DNA of 57,440 nt, from assembly GCA_027489355.1 (NCBI GenBank), contig JAIXZY010000056.1, positions 1 through 57,440 on the forward strand, in the 5' to 3' direction. The notes beneath the pieces were generated by a model, which saw only the letters and a program-made list of their open reading frames with translations, ran no database searches and was not told the DNA's origin. The stretch is from Paracoccaceae bacterium. Lineage in GTDB: Bacteria; Pseudomonadota; Alphaproteobacteria; Rhodobacterales; Rhodobacteraceae. The position numbers and the translations under genes are program-made. Position 1 is the first letter of the stretch. Every line of letters begins with the position of its first letter. This document shows positions 17,915 to 28,087 of the stretch, one piece after another.

Positions 17915-18121
17915 ATGGCCAAGGGCACCGTGAAATGGTTCAACGAAACCAAGGGCTACGGCTTCATTGCCCCGGAAGGCGGCAAGAAGGACGTATTCGT
18001 CCACATCACCGCGCTGGAGCGTGCTGGCCTGCGTGGTCTGAAGGACGGCCAGGCCGTGACCTTCGACATCGAAGCCGGCCGTGACGGCCGCGAAAGCGCG
18101 ACCAACCTGGCGCTGGCGTAA
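17915..18121 (+). CDS. Cold-shock protein (CspA family)
   Basis: 68 aa starting [18 protein letters not shown], with the two RNA-binding motifs RNP1 (KGYGFIAPE) and RNP2 (KDVFVHIT). The ATG at 17915 is preceded by AGGAGA. Family members bind single-stranded RNA or DNA and melt structures as RNA chaperones. The long upstream leader suggests regulation at the mRNA level as for cspA. It is monocistronic, facing the pseudo-receiver gene convergently. Confidence 0.96.
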   Translation: MAKGTVKWFNETKGYGFIAPEGGKKDVFVHITALERAGLRGLKDGQAVTFDIEAGRDGRESATNLALA

Positions 18122-18130
18122 GCCTGAAAG

Positions 18131-18160
18131 GGGGCGGCCCGGACTTTCCGCGTCCGCCCC
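18131..18160. terminator. Possible shared hairpin between convergent genes
   Basis: GGGGCGG / CCGCCCC, 7-bp stem with a longer partly paired loop, between the cold-shock gene and the pseudo-receiver gene. On the minus side it is followed by CCTTTC. Weak T-run on the plus side. Confidence 0.4.
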
Positions 18161-18170
18161 TACCCCTGCT

Positions 18171-18602
18171 TCAGTTCATCACCATCGCTGCGCGGTCGCG
18201 CAGCACATGGTCGAATCCGATGCGAAAGCTGGCTTCGGAGACATCATCGGGCAGGCAGACGGCGGTCCGGCGGCCCAGGGGATAGGCTGGCACATCGAAC
18301 TCACGGCTGACCAGCATCACCCGCATCTTCGCGTCGCCCGCAATCAGCGTTGAAATCGCCTGCTCGGCCCCGGCAATCCCGCCGAACCCGTCGCAGTCCA
18401 TGACGAACAGGTCATAGCCCAGCGGATCGTCCAGAATCGCGGTGACCGCATCCTCCAGATCGTCGACCGTATCGATCACGCTGCCAAACTGCGCAAGCCG
18501 CCGCGCCGTAAGCCCTTCGGCCTGGTCAGTCAGAAGCATGACCCGCACACCCAGAGTGTGAGGTTGTACCGGCTGGCGGTTGGTCTGAATGAATGTCTGC
18601 AC
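18171..18602 (-). CDS. Degenerate receiver-like protein
   Basis: 143 aa from the GTG at 18602, chosen because GGAGGA lies seven bases upstream. Another GTG two codons earlier sits too close to that SD, and an ATG at 18539 would remove 21 residues. Residues ~21-140 read like a response-regulator receiver: a first strand VMLLTDQAEG, helix LTARRLAQFG, then YDLFVMDCDGFGG, where D69 takes the place of the phosphoacceptor, and MRVMLVSREFDV like the later strand with Ser. The usual acidic pair of the first strand is missing and a conserved Lys is not seen, so phosphorylation is doubtful. No output domain. Function unknown. Confidence 0.75.
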   Translation of the reverse strand: MQTFIQTNRQPVQPHTLGVRVMLLTDQAEGLTARRLAQFGSVIDTVDDLEDAVTAILDDPLGYDLFVMDCDGFGGIAGAEQAISTLIAGDAKMRVMLVSREFDVPAYPLGRRTAVCLPDDVSEASFRIGFDHVLRDRAAMVMN

Positions 18603-18864
18603 GCGCACTCCTCCACTACCTTCTGCCAGTTTTGCTGAACAATGCGGAGAGCATTCGCCCGAATAAAGGAATCTCGGAGTAAAAACTACCTGATCGCGCC
18701 ACATTCAAGCCAAGGTTGCCGGCGTCGGGAAGACAATCCGCGTTCAAGTTGCAAGACTGGTGACACTGCGTTGCCGAAGTACCCATTGTGTCGCTGTTAA
18801 CCTATTCTGAACAAGATTGCAGCCCTTCATCGGGCTCATGCCTGATTCGCGGAAAGGGCTCAGT

Positions 18865-19611
18865 ATGAATCGTCACACGAACATGACTTTCCTGGACCTG
18901 CGCCAGGACCTCGCCGCCGCTTTCCGCTGGACGGCGCGGCTGGGGATGCACGAGTCGGTGGCCAACCACTTCTCGCTTGCCGTCAACGCAGAGGGCACAC
19001 GTTTCCTGATCAATCCGAACGGCCGCCACTTCAGCCGGATCACCGCCTCCTCTCTGGTCGAGATCGACGCGAACGATCCCGCCACCATGTCCCGCCCCGA
19101 TGCGCCCGACCCTACCGCCTGGGGCCTGCACGGCTCGATCCACCGCGCCCTGCCCCACGCCGCCTGCGTGATGCACGTCCATTCCATCCACGCCACGGTG
19201 CTTGCCAGCCTGGCCGACTCGCGCCTGCCCGCCATCGACCAGAACACCGCGATGTTCCACAACCGCGTGGTGATCGACGACCACTACGGCGGCATGGCCT
19301 TCGAGGAAGAGGGCGCCCGCTGCGCGCAGTTCCTCTCGGACCCGAAGATCACCACGATGATCATGGGCAACCACGGCGTCCTGGTGATCGGGCGGACCGT
19401 GGCCGAGACGTTCAACCGTCTCTACTATTTCGAACGCGCGGCCGAGACCTATATCCGCGCGCTGCAGACCGGCCGCCCCCTCCGCGTCCTGCCCGAGGAG
19501 ATCGCCGAAAAGACCGCCTGCGAATGGGAGGCCTACCCCGGCTTTGCCGAGAACCACCTGCGCGAACTCCGCGCGATCCTTGACGCCGACGACCCGGCCT
19601 ACGCCTCCTGA
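18865..19611 (+). CDS. Class II aldolase/adducin family protein
   Basis: 248 aa from the ATG at 18865, preceded by GGAAAGGG. The class II aldolase fold is marked by [16 protein letters not shown] near the N-terminus, the zinc ligand pair HVHSIH at about residues 110-115, and [29 protein letters not shown] near residue 170-195. Such enzymes cleave or isomerise sugar phosphates or hydroxy acids using a divalent metal. The substrate cannot be told from sequence. It ends in a 13-bp overlap with the convergent oxoprolinase gene. No transporter or regulator flanks it. Confidence 0.9.
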   Translation: MNRHTNMTFLDLRQDLAAAFRWTARLGMHESVANHFSLAVNAEGTRFLINPNGRHFSRITASSLVEIDANDPATMSRPDAPDPTAWGLHGSIHRALPHAACVMHVHSIHATVLASLADSRLPAIDQNTAMFHNRVVIDDHYGGMAFEEEGARCAQFLSDPKITTMIMGNHGVLVIGRTVAETFNRLYYFERAAETYIRALQTGRPLRVLPEEIAEKTACEWEAYPGFAENHLRELRAILDADDPAYAS

Positions 19612-22600
19612 CCCCAGCCGCCCCCGCCCGGCGTGCGCATCTCGAAGACAGCCCCTGCGGGCAGCTCGCATTCGTCATTTCCCCTCAGCCGCTCGCTTCG
19701 GCCGTCAGGATAATGCACCCAGTTCTCGCCCACCGCTCCCGGCCCGCCGCCCGCTCCGCCGAACGGGGGCACCATGCGGCTGCCGCACAGCGTCGTCACT
19801 GTCACCCCAGCCAGGAACCGCAGCTTCCGCACCGCCCCCTCGCCGCCCCGCCAGCGTCCCGACCCACCCGAGCCCTCGCGGATCGAAAACGCCTCCAGCC
19901 GCACCGGGAAGCGTTTCTCCAGCACCTCGGGGTCGGTCATCCGGGTATTGGTCATGTGGCTTTGCACCGCATCGCAGCCCTTGAACCCAGGCCCGGCCCC
20001 CGTGCCCCCCGCGATGGTTTCGTAGTTCTGGAACCGCTCATTGCCCCAGATGAAGTTGTTCATCGTGCCTTGCGCCGCAGCCACGACCCCCAGGGCACCG
20101 TACAGCGCGTTGCAGGCCGACTGGCTGACCTCGGTGTTCCCCGCGATCACCGCCGCCGGGGCCACGGGGTTTAACAGCGTCCCCTCGGGCACGATGATCG
20201 TCAGCGGCTTCAGGCACCCCTCGTTCAGCGGGATCGGCTTGCCGACCAGGGTGCGGAACACATACAGCACCACCGCGCGCGTCACCGCTTGCGGCGCGTT
20301 GTAATTGCCCTTGTGCTGCAGGCTGGTCCCGGTGAAGTCGATAATCGCCGACCGCGCCATGCGATCGACCGAGATCTTTACCTGAATGGTCGTTCCGATA
20401 TCCATCGGATATGTGAACGATCCGTCATGCAACCGATCAATCACGGCCCGCACCGATTCCTCTGCGTTCCGCTGGACATGGTCCATATAGACTGCCACGA
20501 CGTCGGCCCCGTGCAGCGCCACGACCCGCAGCAGCTCGCGCCGACCCGTCTCGTTCGCCGCGATCTGCGCCTTGAGGTCCGCCATGTTCTGGTCGATCGA
20601 CCGGCACGGCCAGCGCCCGGAGGCCAGAAGCGACCGCGTCTCGGCCTCGCGCAGGGTTCCACGGACCACCAGCGGAAACAGGTCGATAACCACGCCTTCC
20701 TCTTCGATGGTCGTGCTGTCCGGAGGTGCGGAACCCGGCGTTCGTCCACCGATGTCCGCATGATGCCCCCGCGACCCCAGCCAGAATGCCGCCCTTCCAT
20801 CGACGAAGACCGGAGTGATCACGGTGACATCCGGCAGGTGCGTTCCCCCGTTCCAGGGGGCATTCAGCATCCAGGCATCGCCCTCTTCCGCCGTGGCGCC
20901 GACCGCCGCAATGACCGTCTTCACCGCGTGGGACATCGAGCCAAGGTGCACCGGAACATGCGGGGCATTGGCAACAAGGTCGCCGCTTGCGTCAAAGATC
21001 GCACAGGAAAAATCCAGCCTTTCCTTGATATTGACCGACCAGGCCGTGTTCGCCAGGGTGGCCCCCATCTGATCTGCCACCGACATGAACAGGTTGTTGA
21101 ACACCTCCAGAAGCACGGGGTCGACCTTTGTTCCCGCTGCTGGCGGACGCGCCACCGCCTCGATCCGCCGAAGGATCAGGTTCGCCTGACCATCGACGGT
21201 CGCTTCCCAGCCCGGCTCGATCACCGTGGTCGCCGTCGCCTCGGTGATGACCGCCGGACCCGCGATCCGGGTTGCCGACCCGCAGTCCTCGCGCCGGTAA
21301 AGCGGCACTTCCTGCCAACGCCCCCCGGCACAGACGGTCAGGCTGTCGACCGGCCTGCCCGCAGCGCCGCCCACAGCCAGGTCCGGCAGACCGGCACCGC
21401 CGCCTTCCGCTTCCACTGCCAGCATCTCGAACAGCAGCGCCCGCTCGGGTGAGGTGAAGCCGAACCGGGCCTGGTGCGCTGCCGCAAAGTCGCGCGCCAT
21501 CGCTTGTGCGTCGGCAAAAGGGACCGGCAGCGATTGGTGCTGCCCCTCGTAGCGCAGATGCGCCGTCAGCGTCAGGCGCGGTGCCGCGATCCCCTGACCT
21601 ACCAGGTCCTCTGCGGCCTCGCGCGCCAGAGCGTCGATCCGGGCACGCGCCTCTCCCGCCGCGGCAAGTGGCGCGTCGAACTGCGCCTCGCGCAGTGCGC
21701 GCAAATGGGCAAGACCCATGCCGAAGGCAGACAGCACCCCGGCCTGAGGATGTATGAAAACGGTTTTCATGCCCAAGGCATCCGCAACGCCGCAAGCATG
21801 CTGCCCCCCCGCGCCACCAAAGCATTGCAGCGCGTAAGCAGTGACATCGTGGCCGCGCTGCACGCTTATCTTCTTGATCGCATTGGCCATATTGTCGATG
21901 GCAATGCGCAGGAACCCCTCGGCGATGACTTCGGGCGGATTCAATCGGCCGGTCACCGCTGCCACCTCCTCCGCCAGCGCCGCGAACTTCTGCCGCACCA
22001 CCTCGGCATCCAGCGGCTGGTCCCCGCCCGGCCCGAACACCGCCGGAAAATGCTCGGGCGACAGCCGCCCCAACATGACGTTGCAATCGGTGATCGTCAG
22101 CGGTCCGCCACGCCGGTAGCAGGCGGGCCCCGGATTGGCCCCTGCGCTTTCCGGCCCCACCTGCAAGCGCCCGTCGAGGAAGAAGCAGATCGACCCGCCC
22201 CCCGCCGCCACCGTGTGAATGTCCATCATCGGCGCGCGCATCCGGACGCCTGCGACCTCGGTCTCGAACGATCGTTCATATACGTCCGCATAATGGCTCA
22301 CGTCGGTCGAGGTGCCACCCATGTCGAACCCGATCAGCCTGTCGAACCCCGCCGCTTCTGCGGTCCGGACCATCCCGACAATCCCGCCCGCTGGCCCCGA
22401 CAGGATCGCATCCTTCCCCTGAAACCGCCCTGCCTCGGTCAACCCGCCGTTCGACTGCATGAACAGAAGCCGCCCGGTCGCCCGGCCCATGTCCAGCGCG
22501 CCTTCCACTTGCGCCACATAGCGCCGCAGGATGGGCGAGAGGTAGGCATCGACCACCGTCGTATCCCCCCTCGGCACCAGCTTCGCCAGGCGAGAGACCT

Positions 22601-23177
22601 GATGCGACAGGGAAATCTGCGTGAACCCCGCGTCCCGCGCCAACTCTCCCACCCGCGCTTCGTGACTCGGGTTCACGTGCCCGTGCATCAGCGCCACCGC
22701 CACCGCCACGATCCCCTCGGCCCGCGCCGACGCAAGTGCCGCTACCACTGCGGCCTCGTCCAAGGGCCGCACCTCTGCCCCCTCGGCATCCAGACGCCCA
22801 GGGATTTCGAACACACGTTCATAAAGCAGGTCCGGCCGCCGGATATCCAGGTCGAAGAGCGCCGGCCGCGCCTGCGTCCCGATCCGCAGAAGATCCCCGA
22901 ACCCCTCGGTGATCAGCAGCGCGACCCGCTCGCCCTTGCGCTCCAGCAGCGCATTGGTGGCGACCGTCGTCCCCATCTTCACGGCCGCAATCGCGCCATC
23001 GGGTATCGACTCTCCTGGCGCCAGACCCAGGCAATCCCTGATTCCCTGCACCGCCGCGTCCGGGTAGCGCTCGGGATTCTCCGACAAGAGCTTCGTCGTC
23101 ACCAGTCGGCCATCCGGCGCGCGGCCGACCACATCGGTGAAGGTGCCCCCCCGGTCGATCCAGAATTCCCATGCCAT
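19599..23177 (-). CDS. Hydantoinase A/B fusion, 5-oxoprolinase type
   Basis: 1192 aa, the length of one-chain 5-oxoprolinases. The N-terminal ~680 residues are HyuA-like ([51 protein letters not shown] and [23 protein letters not shown]). The C-terminal ~500 are HyuB-like ([65 protein letters not shown] and [10 protein letters not shown]). In the family, ATP hydrolysis by the A half drives opening of 5-oxoproline or a hydantoin ring. It is monocistronic and overlaps the aldolase gene by 13 bp at the 3' ends. Whether 5-oxoproline or another lactam is the substrate is open. Confidence 0.94.
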   Translation of the reverse strand: MAWEFWIDRGGTFTDVVGRAPDGRLVTTKLLSENPERYPDAAVQGIRDCLGLAPGESIPDGAIAAVKMGTTVATNALLERKGERVALLITEGFGDLLRIGTQARPALFDLDIRRPDLLYERVFEIPGRLDAEGAEVRPLDEAAVVAALASARAEGIVAVAVALMHGHVNPSHEARVGELARDAGFTQISLSHQVSRLAKLVPRGDTTVVDAYLSPILRRYVAQVEGALDMGRATGRLLFMQSNGGLTEAGRFQGKDAILSGPAGGIVGMVRTAEAAGFDRLIGFDMGGTSTDVSHYADVYERSFETEVAGVRMRAPMMDIHTVAAGGGSICFFLDGRLQVGPESAGANPGPACYRRGGPLTITDCNVMLGRLSPEHFPAVFGPGGDQPLDAEVVRQKFAALAEEVAAVTGRLNPPEVIAEGFLRIAIDNMANAIKKISVQRGHDVTAYALQCFGGAGGQHACGVADALGMKTVFIHPQAGVLSAFGMGLAHLRALREAQFDAPLAAAGEARARIDALAREAAEDLVGQGIAAPRLTLTAHLRYEGQHQSLPVPFADAQAMARDFAAAHQARFGFTSPERALLFEMLAVEAEGGGAGLPDLAVGGAAGRPVDSLTVCAGGRWQEVPLYRREDCGSATRIAGPAVITEATATTVIEPGWEATVDGQANLILRRIEAVARPPAAGTKVDPVLLEVFNNLFMSVADQMGATLANTAWSVNIKERLDFSCAIFDASGDLVANAPHVPVHLGSMSHAVKTVIAAVGATAEEGDAWMLNAPWNGGTHLPDVTVITPVFVDGRAAFWLGSRGHHADIGGRTPGSAPPDSTTIEEEGVVIDLFPLVVRGTLREAETRSLLASGRWPCRSIDQNMADLKAQIAANETGRRELLRVVALHGADVVAVYMDHVQRNAEESVRAVIDRLHDGSFTYPMDIGTTIQVKISVDRMARSAIIDFTGTSLQHKGNYNAPQAVTRAVVLYVFRTLVGKPIPLNEGCLKPLTIIVPEGTLLNPVAPAAVIAGNTEVSQSACNALYGALGVVAAAQGTMNNFIWGNERFQNYETIAGGTGAGPGFKGCDAVQSHMTNTRMTDPEVLEKRFPVRLEAFSIREGSGGSGRWRGGEGAVRKLRFLAGVTVTTLCGSRMVPPFGGAGGGPGAVGENWVHYPDGRSERLRGNDECELPAGAVFEMRTPGGGGWGQEA

Positions 23178-23345
23178 GCGCCACCTCCGCGCCCTTTGGT
23201 GGCCCGCCGCGCGCCGGGATGCAACAGTCGACCGTTCCCAGCCACCGGCACGCGTATGGGGTTTCGTCAGGGTCCACCTGTCAGCGGCTCATGCGAAAGA
23301 CCCGCAATCCAACCAAGCCCAACCGCCGAAACGCAGGCGACCGCT

Positions 23346-24023
23346 TCACCCCCCGACTTTCCCCAGCAGTTCTTCGACCTTCGGCCCCAGGCCTTCGACG
23401 ATCAGCTTCACCCCCTCGGGGTTCGGATGGAGACCGTCCGCCTGCATGAACTTCGCCATCGACGCCGGATCAGCCGGATCCGCCCCCGCCGCGCGCAGCC
23501 CGCCGAAGAAGTCATCTGCCAACAGCGTTCCATAGGCCGACGACAATTCCCCATACATCCTGTCAAAGGCCGCCTTGTACTCCGGTCCGAAATTCCCCGG
23601 TGCCTTCATCGACACCAGAAGCACCGGCAGCTTCCGCGCCACGGCTTCCTTCAAGATGCCATCCAGATTCGCCTTCGACGCGACCGGGTCGATCCCGCGC
23701 AACAGGTCGTTCCCCCCAAGCGTCACGATCAGCGCGTCCGCATCCGGCCCCAGGGCCCAGCCGATCCGCGCCAGCCCCCCCGCCGTCGTATCCCCCGACA
23801 CGCCCGCGTTCTGCACCACCACGTCATGCCCCTTGGCCTTCAGCCAGCCCTCCAGCACCGGCACGAAGCCCTGCGACTGGTCCGCCAGCCCATACCCCGC
23901 CGTCAGGCTGTCGCCCAGCGCCACCACCGTCACCGGCTCGGATGCCGCCGCACCGGCCAGCAACAACGTGACCAGAAGCCCATTGCGGACCCGCGCAATC
24001 GCGCCATATCCCTTTGCAACCAT
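23346..24023 (-). CDS. tesA: Arylesterase / TesA-type SGNH hydrolase
   Basis: 225 aa from the ATG at 24023 (MVAKGYGAIARVRNGLL). An ATG at 24044 (MKRSLGAM) is equally in frame and would overlap the start of the divergent gene. A signal peptide spans residues ~1-28 (hydrophobic GLLVTLLLAGAAA). SGNH blocks are GDSLTAGYG (Ser39), the Gly in NAGVSGDTTAGGLARI, GGNDLLRGI, and DGLHPN near the C-terminus with the catalytic Asp and His. Family members hydrolyse esters, thioesters and lysophospholipids in the periplasm. In E. coli tesA is likewise divergent from ybbA-ybbP, which supports the call for all three genes. Confidence 0.93.
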   Translation of the reverse strand: MVAKGYGAIARVRNGLLVTLLLAGAAASEPVTVVALGDSLTAGYGLADQSQGFVPVLEGWLKAKGHDVVVQNAGVSGDTTAGGLARIGWALGPDADALIVTLGGNDLLRGIDPVASKANLDGILKEAVARKLPVLLVSMKAPGNFGPEYKAAFDRMYGELSSAYGTLLADDFFGGLRAAGADPADPASMAKFMQADGLHPNPEGVKLIVEGLGPKVEELLGKVGG

Positions 24024-24042
24024 TGCCCCAAGGGACCGTTTC

Positions 24043-24738
24043 ATGACCGACGCCATCCTCGCGCTGACCGATGCGCGGCTGACCCTTGCCGGAAACGCCG
24101 GCCCGGTCGAGATCCTGAAGGGCATCACGCTTTCGGTCCACAAGGGCGAAACGGTCGGGCTCATCGGGCCATCGGGGTCGGGCAAGTCGTCGCTCCTCAT
24201 GCTCATGGGCGGGTTGGAGCGTGCCACCGGCGGCAAGGTTCTCGCCCTCGGGCAGGACCTGACCGCGATGAACGAGGACGCGCTCGCCCGCTTCCGCCGG
24301 GGGAATATGGGGGTTGTGTTCCAATCCTTCCACCTCATTCCGACGATGACCGCGCTCGAGAACGTGGCGTTACCCCTGGAACTGGCGGGCGCGCCCGACG
24401 CCTTTGACCGGGCGCAGGCGGAACTGACCTCCGTGGGCCTTGGCAAGCGGATGCACCACTACCCCAGCCAGATGTCCGGCGGCGAACAGCAGCGCGTGGC
24501 GCTGGCCCGCGCCGCCGCGCCCCGGCCCGCGATCCTTCTAGCGGATGAGCCCACCGGGAACCTCGACGGCGTCAACGGCCAGGCGATCATGGACCTGCTC
24601 TTCGGCCTCCGTGACCGCCACGGCGCCACGCTGGTCCTCGTGACCCACGCACCCGAACTTGCGCAGCGTTGCGACCGGGTGATCCGCCTCGCCGACGGCC
24701 TCCTGGCCCCCGAAGCCCACGCGAAAGCCGCCGAATGA
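24043..24738 (+). CDS. ybbA: ABC transporter ATP-binding protein, YbbA-type
   Basis: 231 aa; the ATG at 24043 has AAGGGA eight bases upstream. Walker A GPSGSGKS at residues 42-49, Q-loop VVFQSFHLIPTMTALENV, signature MSGGEQQRVALARAA and Walker B ILLADEPTGNLD, then the H-loop VTHAPE. The MacB/LolD-like Q-loop with HLIP is typical of exporters of this class that work with FtsX-type permeases. The next gene overlaps by 4 bp (ATGA) and encodes such a permease. The substrate is unknown in E. coli as well. Confidence 0.95.
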   Translation: MTDAILALTDARLTLAGNAGPVEILKGITLSVHKGETVGLIGPSGSGKSSLLMLMGGLERATGGKVLALGQDLTAMNEDALARFRRGNMGVVFQSFHLIPTMTALENVALPLELAGAPDAFDRAQAELTSVGLGKRMHHYPSQMSGGEQQRVALARAAAPRPAILLADEPTGNLDGVNGQAIMDLLFGLRDRHGATLVLVTHAPELAQRCDRVIRLADGLLAPEAHAKAAE

Positions 24739-27248
24739 GCCTTTCTCTCACCATCGCCCGCCGTGAACTCCGCGGCGGCCTCAAGGGCTTCCGCGTCTTC
24801 CTCGCCTGCCTCGCCCTCGGCGTCGCGGCCATCGCCGCCGTCGGCACCCTTCGGACCGGCATCCACCAGGGCCTGACCGACCAGGGCGCGGTGATCCTTG
24901 GCGGCGATGCCGAGATGCGCTTCACCTACCGCCCCGCCGACGCGGACGAACGCGCCTACATGGATCGGATCGCCACCAAGGTGTCCGAGGTCTACGACTT
25001 CCGCTCGATGGCGCTGATCCAGGACGACCAGGCGCTGACCCAGATCAAGGCCGTCGACGACGCCTGGCCCCTGACCGGCGCGGCCCGGCTTGATCCGCCG
25101 ATCCCCGTCGCCGAGGCGCTGGCCGTGACCGATGGCCTGCCGGGAGCGATCATGGACCCCGTCCTGATCGACCGCCTTTCGCTGAAACCCGGCGACACCT
25201 TCCGCCTCGGCACCCAAGAATTCCGCCTGACCGCCGCCCTGACGCGAGAGCCGGACTCCGCCTCCACCGGCTTCACCCTCGGCCCCCGCACCGTCGTCCA
25301 TTCCGACGCGCTCGCAAACTCCGGCCTTCTCGCCTCTGGCTCGATGTACGAAACCCGCTACCGCCTGCTGCTGCCGCCGGACGCGGACCTGCAAGCGCTT
25401 GAAGACCAGGCGGAAACCACCTTCCGCGACAAGGGCATGCGCTGGACCGACAGCCGCAACGCCGCCCCTGGGATCGAGGCCTTCGTCGACCGCATCGGCA
25501 GCTTCCTCGTCCTCGTCGGCCTCGCTGGCCTCGCCGTGGGCGGGGTCGGCATCTCGGCCGCGATCCGGTCCTACCTCGACGGCAAGGTCGAAACCATCGC
25601 CACCCTGAAAACGCTCGGAGCCGAGGGTGGCCTGATCTTTCGCAGCTACCTCTGGCAGACCGCCATCCTCTCCGCCCTCGGCATCGCCATCGGCCTTGCC
25701 TTGGGCGCAGTGGCGCCGATGCTGGCCGCCCCTCTGATCGAAGCCTCCCTCCCCTTCCCCGCCGAAATCCGCCTCTCCCCCGGCGCCCTGCTGGAGGCCG
25801 CCTTCTACGGCACCCTCTCCGCCCTGATCTTCACCCTCCTCCCCCTCGCCCGCACCGAACGCATCCGCCCCGCCGCGCTCTACCGAGGCGGCACCGGCAC
25901 CCGCGCCTGGCCCCGCAAACGCTACCTGACTGCCCTCGCCCTCCTCTCCGTGATGCTCATCGGCAGCGCCACCTGGCTTTCCGGCATCCCGGAGCTTGCC
26001 CTCGGCGCGGCGGGCGGAGTCCTCGGTGCCCTGATCATCCTCGCCCTCTCCGCCGCGGGCCTGAGATGGGCCACCAAACGCCTCGCCCGCACGAAACTTA
26101 CCCAAGGCCGCCCCGCCACCCGCGCGGCCCTTGCGGCCATCGGCGCGCCCCGCTCCGACGCCACCTCCGTCGTCCTCTCCCTCGGCCTCGGCCTCTCGGT
26201 GCTGGCGGCGGTAGGCCAGATCGACTGGAACCTGAGGCAAGCCATCGCCACCGACCTGCCCACCCGCGCCCCGGCCTTCTTCTTCGTCGACATCCAGCCC
26301 GACCAGCTGGACCCGTTCCTCGCCATGATGAAGGCCAACCCCGCCGTCACCGACATGGAAACCGCCCCCATGCTGCGCGGCGTCATTACCCAGATCAACG
26401 GCAAGCCCGCCCGCGAAGTGGCCGGCGACCACTGGGTTGTTAGAGGCGACCGCGGCATCACCTACGCCGCCACCCCCGGCCCCAAGACCCGCATCACCGC
26501 CGGGCAGTTCTGGCCCGAGGACTACACCGGCGACCCCCAGATCAGCTTCGCCGCCGAGGAAGCCGAGGAAATCGGCCTCAACCTCGGCGACACGATGACC
26601 GTCAACATCCTGGGCCGCGACCTGACCGCCACGATCACCTCGTTCCGCGAGGTCGACTTCTCCAACGCCGGGATGGGCTTCGTGATGACCCTGAACCCAA
26701 GCGCGCTGGCCGGTGCCCCCCACACCCATATCGCCACCGTCTACGCGCCCCCGGAAGCCGAGGCACAGATCCTGAAGGACGTCACGAAAACCTGGCCCAA
26801 CATCACCGCCATCGGCATCCGTGAGGCCGTGGACCGCGTGGCCGAGGCGCTCAGTGCCATCGCCACAGCCACCGCCTGGGCCGCCGCAGGCACGCTCATC
26901 ACCGGCTTCGTCGTCCTGATCGGGGCCGCAGCGGCAGGCGAACGCGCCCGCATCTACGAATCCGCGATCCTGAAGACCCTCGGCGCCACGCGCGGCAAGA
27001 TCCTCTCCAGCTTCGCCCTCCGCTCAGCCCTCATGGGCGCGGCGGCAGGCGTCGTCGCCGTCATCGCCGGGGGCATCTCCGGCTGGGCGGTCATGACCTT
27101 CGTCATGGACTCGACCTACCGGTTCGAGCCCCTGTCGGCCATCGGCATCGTCGCTGGAGGCATCCTCGCCACCCTCCTCGCCGGCCTCTTCTTCGCGCTC
27201 AGGCCGCTCAACGCCCGCCCCGCCCGCACCCTGCGCGCGCAGGACTAG
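24735..27248 (+). CDS. ybbP: ABC transporter permease, YbbP-type (FtsX family)
   Basis: 837 aa from the ATG at 24735, which overlaps the stop of the ATPase gene. An N-terminal membrane segment (RVFLACLALGVAAIAAVGTL) is followed by a large periplasmic region. Two FtsX blocks come next: one about residues 255-380 (GSFLVLVGLAGLAVGGVGISAAI, LWQTAILSALGIAIGLALGAV), and a C-terminal one about 710-835 (WAAAGTLITGFVVLIGAAAAG, LRSALMGAAAGVVAVIAGGIS, GIVAGGILATLLAGLFFAL). YbbP-family permeases are paired with YbbA. The stop overlaps the convergent methyltransferase gene by 4 bp. Confidence 0.93.
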   Translation: MSLSLTIARRELRGGLKGFRVFLACLALGVAAIAAVGTLRTGIHQGLTDQGAVILGGDAEMRFTYRPADADERAYMDRIATKVSEVYDFRSMALIQDDQALTQIKAVDDAWPLTGAARLDPPIPVAEALAVTDGLPGAIMDPVLIDRLSLKPGDTFRLGTQEFRLTAALTREPDSASTGFTLGPRTVVHSDALANSGLLASGSMYETRYRLLLPPDADLQALEDQAETTFRDKGMRWTDSRNAAPGIEAFVDRIGSFLVLVGLAGLAVGGVGISAAIRSYLDGKVETIATLKTLGAEGGLIFRSYLWQTAILSALGIAIGLALGAVAPMLAAPLIEASLPFPAEIRLSPGALLEAAFYGTLSALIFTLLPLARTERIRPAALYRGGTGTRAWPRKRYLTALALLSVMLIGSATWLSGIPELALGAAGGVLGALIILALSAAGLRWATKRLARTKLTQGRPATRAALAAIGAPRSDATSVVLSLGLGLSVLAAVGQIDWNLRQAIATDLPTRAPAFFFVDIQPDQLDPFLAMMKANPAVTDMETAPMLRGVITQINGKPAREVAGDHWVVRGDRGITYAATPGPKTRITAGQFWPEDYTGDPQISFAAEEAEEIGLNLGDTMTVNILGRDLTATITSFREVDFSNAGMGFVMTLNPSALAGAPHTHIATVYAPPEAEAQILKDVTKTWPNITAIGIREAVDRVAEALSAIATATAWAAAGTLITGFVVLIGAAAAGERARIYESAILKTLGATRGKILSSFALRSALMGAAAGVVAVIAGGISGWAVMTFVMDSTYRFEPLSAIGIVAGGILATLLAGLFFALRPLNARPARTLRAQD

Positions 27249-27988
27249 GGGGTCACCGGCACCGGTTCCAGGCCTGCGCCCTCTATGGCAGCCTGGCGGA
27301 ACAGGGGGAACCCTGCCCGCCGCTCGGCCCGTGCACTCGCCATCTGGAACGAGCCGAAGAACCTCTCGACCCCGAAACCCTTGATGTCCACGGTCCCATA
27401 CTCGGCAAGGATCCTGTCGTAGCTCTGGGCCAGTACGCGGCTTGCCGGGTCCAGACCCGAGACGCAGACCAGCCCCGTCGGCTGGCAGTCCAGCACCGTG
27501 ATGGTCAGCTCCGGCCGCCAGGTCTGCAGGATCGGGATCAGCTTCCAGACATCCCCGGTCCAGGGCCCGTCCGGCAGATTGTCCAGGTCGCGCCGGGTCA
27601 TCCTGACCCCATAGGGCACGCAGTCATGCAGCAGGATCACCCCGCCCGGAGCCATCGCCGCCTCGGTATTGATGAAGTCGCGCAGCAGGAACTCGACCAG
27701 GTGCATCCCGTCCAGGAAGGCAAGGCCCAAAGCGATTCCGTTGCGCGCCAGGAAGCCCGATCCGAAAAAGTCGTCGCTGGTCTGCTGGAACACATGCAGC
27801 GCGGGTTTCTTGCCGATGATGTTGATCTCGGCCCGGAAGAACGGGTCCACCGCGATGGTCTTGGACCGGACCGGAGCGAAGGTCTTTCCCGACCGGCATC
27901 CCACTTCAAGATACCAGTCGAAAAGGCAGGCCTCGTGCAGGAACCGCAGGAAGCGGTAGTAGGGCATGCCAGAGGGTTTGACGAACAT
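27245..27988 (-). CDS. Class I SAM-dependent methyltransferase-like protein
   Basis: 247 aa from the ATG at 27988. The glycine motif I is LEVGCRSGKTF at residues ~28-38, and TIAVDPFF supplies the acidic end of strand 2. LAFLDGMHLVEFLLRDFINTE and PGGVILLHDCVPYG resemble the Methyltransf_24 group of small-molecule O-methyltransferases. The C-terminal ~60 residues are not recognised. Substrate unknown. It faces the ABC permease gene and overlaps it by 4 bp; upstream is the pirin terminator. Confidence 0.85.
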   Translation of the reverse strand: MFVKPSGMPYYRFLRFLHEACLFDWYLEVGCRSGKTFAPVRSKTIAVDPFFRAEINIIGKKPALHVFQQTSDDFFGSGFLARNGIALGLAFLDGMHLVEFLLRDFINTEAAMAPGGVILLHDCVPYGVRMTRRDLDNLPDGPWTGDVWKLIPILQTWRPELTITVLDCQPTGLVCVSGLDPASRVLAQSYDRILAEYGTVDIKGFGVERFFGSFQMASARAERRAGFPLFRQAAIEGAGLEPVPVTP

Positions 27989-28055
27989 CAACGGTCCTGC
28001 GACTGAACGCGGGCACCATGCCGGGGCGCGGGCCGCAGCGCAAGCCGCCAGGGGA

Positions 28056-28083
28056 AAAGGCCCGCCGGTTGGGGCGGGCCTTT
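28056..28083 (-). terminator. Rho-independent terminator after pirin gene
   Basis: Perfect 11-bp stem AAAGGCCCGCC / GGCGGGCCTTT with a 6-nt loop, starting five bases after the pirin stop on the minus strand and followed by TTTTCC. Confidence 0.88.
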
Positions 28084-28087
28084 CCGA

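Noticed and set aside
24459-26729. Minus-strand open frame of 756 codons opposite ybbP
   Set aside because: Gly/Glu/Asp-rich shadow frame; ybbA and ybbP on the plus strand are well supported.
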